Positions 60,635-64,000 of a stretch of DNA of 64,000 nt are shown in pieces. The position numbers were made by a program, and so were the translations under genes. Source of the DNA: an uncultured Bacillota bacterium (GTDB taxonomy: Bacteria > Bacillota_I > Bacilli_A > RF39 > UBA660); contig CAJLEF010000005.1 in NCBI GenBank assembly GCA_905205665.1, positions 31,270 to 95,269 on the forward strand, read 5' to 3'. The notes under the pieces are model-generated. The model saw only the letters and a list, made by a program, of their open reading frames with translations. It had not been told where the DNA came from and ran no database searches. Within the stretch, counting starts at the first letter, position 1; each line of letters begins with the position of its first letter.

Positions 60635-61903
60635 ATGTTTACAGAATATGATTATCAAAATGAACCAATTGTTGATATCGTTAATGAAATGTTAGTGGAT
60701 GCAGCCAAAAAAAGAGCGAGTGATATCCATATGGACCCTACCCCTGATGTACTAAATATTAGGATTAGGGTTGATGGCGAACTTATTTTATATGCTAAAG
60801 TGCCCGCGGCAGTTAAAAAAAATTTAGTAACACGTGTTAAAATTATTTCTGGTATGAATATTACAGAATCAAGAGTCCCTCAAGATGGGGCTATCAAAAT
60901 GACAGTAGATGGCAAAGATTTAGACTTTCGTGTTTCGACACTTCCAATCGTTTATGGAGAAAAAGTGGTTATCCGTCTTTTAGATTATTCAGCTACCCAA
61001 GCATCATTAGATAGTCTAGGTTTTTCAGAAGAAAACTTAAGTAAATTAAAAGAAGCAATGAATAAACCAAATGGGATTATTTTAGTAACCGGTGCTACTG
61101 GTTCTGGTAAATCAACAACAGTATATTCTATGTTACAATCTTTAAATCGTGTTGAAAGAAATATTATCACCGTTGAAGACCCCGTCGAGATGAAAATAGC
61201 GGGCATTAACCAAGTCCAAACTATGAGTGAAATTGGTCTTACTTTTGCTAGTGCTCTTCGTTCTATTTTAAGACAAGACCCCGACATTATCATGATTGGT
61301 GAGATTCGTGATAATGAAACTGCCCGTATTGCCGTTCGTGCATCTATCACAGGGCACCTTGTCCTATCTACTATCCATACTAATAACTCTTTAACAACTA
61401 TTGAAAGGCTTGTAGATATGGATGTTGAAAGATATTTACTAGGTTCTGCCTTAGAAGCCATTGTTTCTCAAAGACTTTGCAAAAAACTTTGCCCAAAATG
61501 TCGCCGACCAAGAAAAACGACTGACTATGAAAAAAGAGTTATGAAAGAAGCATTAAAAATAGATATTGATAGCATTTACGAACCTGTCGGGTGTGATGAA
61601 TGTTACAAAGGCTACAAAGGACGTATTGCTTTACAAGAAGTTTTAGTTTTAAATCAAGAAATAAGAGATGCGATTGTCAATAACGCGACTAAAGAAGAAC
61701 TAAGGGTACTTATTTACAACAATGGCCATACTTTAAAGTTGTTAGATGATGGTTTAATCAAGGTTATTAATGGTTTAACAAGTTTTGAAGAAGTTTTAAG
61801 AGTTATTGATATTAAAGATGACTTAGGTGAAGGTGAATCTGATTTAAAAGATGCTTTAATTGGTAAAAAATCTTCTAAAACAATAGAGGTTGAGACTTTA
61901 TAA
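60635..61903 (+). CDS. pilB: Type IV pilus / type II secretion assembly ATPase (PilB/GspE)
   Basis: The hexameric motor for pilin assembly. 422 residues: a short N-terminal domain (DAAKKRASDIHMDPTPDVL), Walker A GATGSGKSTTVYSML, Asp box ITVEDPVEMK, Walker B RQDPDIIMIGEIRD, His box GHLVLSTIHTNNS, and a zinc knuckle (CKKLCPKCRR...CDECYKGYKG). It lacks the long N1 domain of full PilB (about 560 residues), resembling the compact ComGA form. Its partners pilC/pilD are 20 kb away. ATG follows AAAGGAGC. Confidence 0.94.
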   Translation: MFTEYDYQNEPIVDIVNEMLVDAAKKRASDIHMDPTPDVLNIRIRVDGELILYAKVPAAVKKNLVTRVKIISGMNITESRVPQDGAIKMTVDGKDLDFRVSTLPIVYGEKVVIRLLDYSATQASLDSLGFSEENLSKLKEAMNKPNGIILVTGATGSGKSTTVYSMLQSLNRVERNIITVEDPVEMKIAGINQVQTMSEIGLTFASALRSILRQDPDIIMIGEIRDNETARIAVRASITGHLVLSTIHTNNSLTTIERLVDMDVERYLLGSALEAIVSQRLCKKLCPKCRRPRKTTDYEKRVMKEALKIDIDSIYEPVGCDECYKGYKGRIALQEVLVLNQEIRDAIVNNATKEELRVLIYNNGHTLKLLDDGLIKVINGLTSFEEVLRVIDIKDDLGEGESDLKDALIGKKSSKTIEVETL

Positions 61904-61908
61904 AAAAG

Positions 61909-61936
61909 ACTTTCCAAAATACGGAAAGTTTTTTTA
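61909..61936. terminator. Bidirectional terminator after pilB
   Basis: ACTTTCC / GGAAAGT, 7-base loop, flanked by A- and T-runs. Confidence 0.8.
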
Positions 61937-62446
61937 AATATCTTCTAAATACTTCGTGTAATTCTTATTCATATAATAATTAGTATGTTCTTGTATTTCT
62001 TTTACTAACTTGTCTTTAACTTCATAAATATGTTTTAATTTTACATTATCAAATTCTTTTCTTTCATAAGCTTCCAATAGTTCATCTTCATCTAAAATAT
62101 TAATTTCTCCGAAAGCATACGTCACATCAAGATATAAATCATCATACATAGGAATATGAAATTTTTCATCTAAACGAGCATTTTCACATATATCAAAATA
62201 ATACTCTAGTGGCTTTTTGTTAGGATCTAAAAAGACACGCATAGCATAACTTTCTTTTTTTGGCACTACTTCTAAAACATAATAATCATTATCAATAACG
62301 GTTAAATTGTCTCTAATAATAAACTTCTCAGTACAATCAATAATTTTTTTAACAATAATATAGCAGTCATCTTCATCGAAATACATTTTAAGACGATATT
62401 TAAGAATATCTCTTAAATAAGTATTGCTTGTAATTTTTGTTTTCAA
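61934..62446 (-). CDS. DUF402-family protein
   Basis: 170 residues. The DUF402 pattern is clear: YYVLEVVPKKESYAMRVFLD, YYFDICENARLDEK, YDDLYLDVTYAFGEINILDE and DELLEAYERKEF. Members include nucleoside di/triphosphate phosphatases and FomD-type hydrolases binding metals through these Asp residues. TTG at 62446 is chosen because AAAGGAG lies 8 bases ahead; the ATG touching that site and the upstream GTG are unlikely. Monocistronic with a strong promoter. Confidence 0.83.
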   Translation of the reverse strand: MKTKITSNTYLRDILKYRLKMYFDEDDCYIIVKKIIDCTEKFIIRDNLTVIDNDYYVLEVVPKKESYAMRVFLDPNKKPLEYYFDICENARLDEKFHIPMYDDLYLDVTYAFGEINILDEDELLEAYERKEFDNVKLKHIYEVKDKLVKEIQEHTNYYMNKNYTKYLEDI

Positions 62447-62467
62447 ATGAAACATCTCCTTTGTTAA

Positions 62468-62496
62468 ATTATATAAAACCAATCATTAATTGACAA
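62468..62496 (-). promoter_or_regulatory. Promoter of the DUF402 gene
   Basis: TTGTCA (62496-62491), 17-base spacer, perfect TATAAT (62473-62468). Confidence 0.75.
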
Positions 62497-62971
62497 GGTC
62501 AAATAAAACCTATGAATTCTAGAGATTACCTTCCTTTTAATACTTTCAAATATATCCAACCAATATCTATTCTTAAGAAGTCTATCTTGATAAATGCCAA
62601 CAGGTTACCTTGTCCCTTTCCTATTAAATTCAATTATAATGTAACTATTAACGCTTTTAACACTTTGTCTTTTTTAAAAAAACATTAATTCCTCCTTTAA
62701 GTCCAAAAAAAATACGGTATGCAATTCATTTAAGAATCTACACACCATATGATATACCGTCCTACTGGAAGTCACGAAAAGAAGAATTCTTTGTATAATA
62801 CTCCGTTATACCGTAAAAAATTGTCCGAAATTTTTCAACTAAGAATTTAAATTGGATACTTATTTTATTTCACATCTGACCCACAAAAGTCGAACAATTT
62901 ATAATGATTTCTAATTAGAGAGTTGTAGTCTTTTAATTTTCAGATTATATGCAAAGAGGTAACTGATTTAT
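62497..62971. other. Gene-free region with gene remnants and TACGGTAT repeats
   Basis: No intact gene. On the minus strand AAAGGAGG is followed by ATG (62685), but TTT TTT TAA comes at once; losing one T of the seven-T run would give MFFKKDKVLKALIVTL. A later frame (around 62624-62518) reads KGQGNLLAFIKIDFLRID and ends at TAA. The motif TACGGTAT occurs at 62713-62720 and inverted at 62754-62760 (ATACCGT) and 62808-62815 (ATACCGTA). I read it as a decayed small gene plus possible protein-binding sites. Confidence 0.4.
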
Positions 62972-64000
62972 TTATGGTGTTAAAACGATAGAAGTAATAT
63001 CTAAGTTTATTAAACCACTAGCATATTGATGAGACATCACCCAAAAAATGAATTTATAATTTCCCGTTAAAGAAGATATATCAGCTGTACATGTGTAAGT
63101 GCCAGTTGAAGTAAAGTCTTTAAAAGATGACTTTTTGCTTAAATTTGTAGCAGAATTACTACCAGTATCGGCATTTAAATTGGTTTGATAATCTGAAGGT
63201 GACATTGTAAAGATAGCAACGATAAACGGATACTTTGAAGTAGCACCCGAAATACTATTAACCTTGAAATTAACGGTAATAGTTTTATAATGTGTTAAAT
63301 CTATTTCACTATTAAAACCAATCATGGAGTTTCCATATTTACTTTTACTATTGTCATCATAATGAATAGTATTTCCAAAGGAGATATAATCTACTGCATC
63401 ACTTTTTCCTTTCCAAGTCGTTGTTGTACCATAAACTGTTCCATTATTAAATAAATATAAGGCAGAGGTATTAAATTTCAAACTTACAGCTTTCGTTTCC
63501 GCTCCAATTGTTCCAGTTAAAGACCCTTGATAAACACCGGCATATGTTTTTCCAGTACTTGATTTTATATCTTTTATTTCATAGGTACTACCGTAAGCTA
63601 TTTGTTGATAAAAGTCGGAAACATCATTGACAACTTGAGTGCCATTTATATAAACATCAAAAGTCCCATAACCGGTTGTATTACCTTTTGATGACCCATC
63701 TAAATAACCATTGACATCCAAATAATATTTATTAACTTGCCATACAGCATAAAGCGTTAAATTGGCATTTGTATTGTATATGGCACCTGGAGCATAAGAA
63801 GAGGTGGTAGCACTACTACTAGTATTCCAACCTAAGAAAGTATAACCTGTTCTTGTTGGTTTAGTACTACTTAAAGTCAAATTAGAACCACCATATTTTG
63901 TTTGATTGCCAGGAGCTCCAGAACCACCATTGGCATTATAGGAAACTACCCAAGTGTATTTCACTGTTTGGCTTGATGTAACAGTAGTACTTGTTAAACC
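62972..64000 (-). CDS. Secreted InlB-repeat (Listeria-Bacteroides repeat) surface protein, 5' end outside window
   Basis: The open frame runs off the right edge; 342 residues are visible. Residues near the edge form an InlB B-repeat (VVSYNANGGSGAPGNQ, RTGYTFLGWNTSSS, NLTLYAVW). A Ser/Thr/Gly-rich region and a C-terminal beta-sandwich-like domain follow (SMIGFNSEIDLTHYKTITVN ... NLDITSIVLTP). There is no LPxTG motif or C-terminal anchor, so attachment must be N-terminal or non-covalent. Probably involved in adhesion or host/microbe contact; no terminator was evident. Confidence 0.8.
   Translation of the reverse strand, partial: GLTSTTVTSSQTVKYTWVVSYNANGGSGAPGNQTKYGGSNLTLSSTKPTRTGYTFLGWNTSSSATTSSYAPGAIYNTNANLTLYAVWQVNKYYLDVNGYLDGSSKGNTTGYGTFDVYINGTQVVNDVSDFYQQIAYGSTYEIKDIKSSTGKTYAGVYQGSLTGTIGAETKAVSLKFNTSALYLFNNGTVYGTTTTWKGKSDAVDYISFGNTIHYDDNSKSKYGNSMIGFNSEIDLTHYKTITVNFKVNSISGATSKYPFIVAIFTMSPSDYQTNLNADTGSNSATNLSKKSSFKDFTSTGTYTCTADISSLTGNYKFIFWVMSHQYASGLINLDITSIVLTP

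Noticed and set aside
60985..61461. 158-codon open frame on the minus strand inside pilB
   Set aside because: It lies wholly antisense to the conserved ATPase core of pilB, has no ribosome site and its translation resembles no protein family.
1..64000. Mycoplasma-type code with TGA as Trp
   Set aside because: Several genes end cleanly at TGA (for example spoIIM, the 273-residue kinase-fold gene, psd), and Trp is encoded by TGG throughout.
1..64000. CRISPR arrays, insertion sequences, rRNA operons or prophage
   Set aside because: No regularly spaced repeats, transposase motifs, rRNA sequence or phage structural genes were found on reading through the window.

Overview
The window is AT-rich (roughly 30 % GC by eye) and densely packed. 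It comes from a bacterium using the standard code, since several genes end in TGA. Start sites are usually preceded by AGGTGAT- or AGGAGG-type ribosome binding sites. Gene content and order point to Bacillota of the Bacilli/Mollicutes-like branch: rnc-smc, comN-like/spoVB, rel-dtd, prpC-prkC-rsgA, a tcdA/6S RNA/aspS neighbourhood, GatCAB, and asnS behind a T-box. A walled cell is indicated by MurT/GatD, a SEDS polymerase and PASTA kinase. Sporulation-family genes are also present (spoIVB, spoIIM, spoVB, a YjcZ-like tiny protein). My inference is an uncultivated gut-type lineage with a reduced genome; I cannot name a species.

Layout. 0.1-8.7 kb: mutS, an unknown gene, a kinase-fold gene on the other strand, then a nusB / HipA-like kinase / xseA / xseB / proS operon. 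8.8-15.1 kb: spoIVB, a 31-residue membrane peptide, spoIIM, mnmA, a DNA-binding regulator with a probable operator, a ZIP transporter and two genes of unknown function. 15.1-27.3 kb: two Xer recombinases flank rarA, gpsA, tcdA, 6S RNA, a small regulator facing a candidate antisense RNA, and the asnS-aspS-gatCAB operon with its T-box leader. 27.4-35.9 kb: murT/gatD, an operon for phosphatidylethanolamine synthesis with a flippase-like protein and a pseudopilin, then valS with an unknown partner and a distant, partly decayed T-box. 36-43.7 kb: two related membrane proteins with repeated extracytoplasmic modules, a pseudogene, prepilin peptidase, PilC and a SEDS protein. 43.8-50.8 kb: YjcZ-like, MYG1, def, rnc-smc, yidD, a ZnuA-like lipoprotein and two tRNAs. 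50.8-64 kb: rsgA-prkC-prpC, dtd-rel, phosphoesterase, MBL-fold protein, a ComN-like regulator, spoVB, PilB, a DUF402 protein and the end of a secreted InlB-repeat protein.

How the genes work together. Translation is heavily represented (ProRS, ValRS, AsnRS, AspRS, GatCAB, MnmA, TcdA, Dtd, Def, RsgA, tRNA-Lys and tRNA-Gln). GatCAB probably makes Gln-tRNA because AsnRS is present. A type IV pilus-like or competence-type apparatus is scattered over three loci (pilin, PilC+PilD, PilB). Lipid and cell-wall genes surround it.

Most worth following up: a GatD subunit that has lost both catalytic residues while staying paired with MurT; a Rel enzyme with an altered (p)ppGpp-hydrolase motif; a small RNA predicted opposite a regulator gene that can pair with the 3' end of that regulator's mRNA; a T-box stranded far from any gene; a ZnuA-like lipoprotein without metal-binding histidines; the repeated Cys-pair surface module; and a HipA-like kinase without antitoxin inside a housekeeping operon. 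I saw no CRISPR array, insertion sequence, rRNA or prophage.
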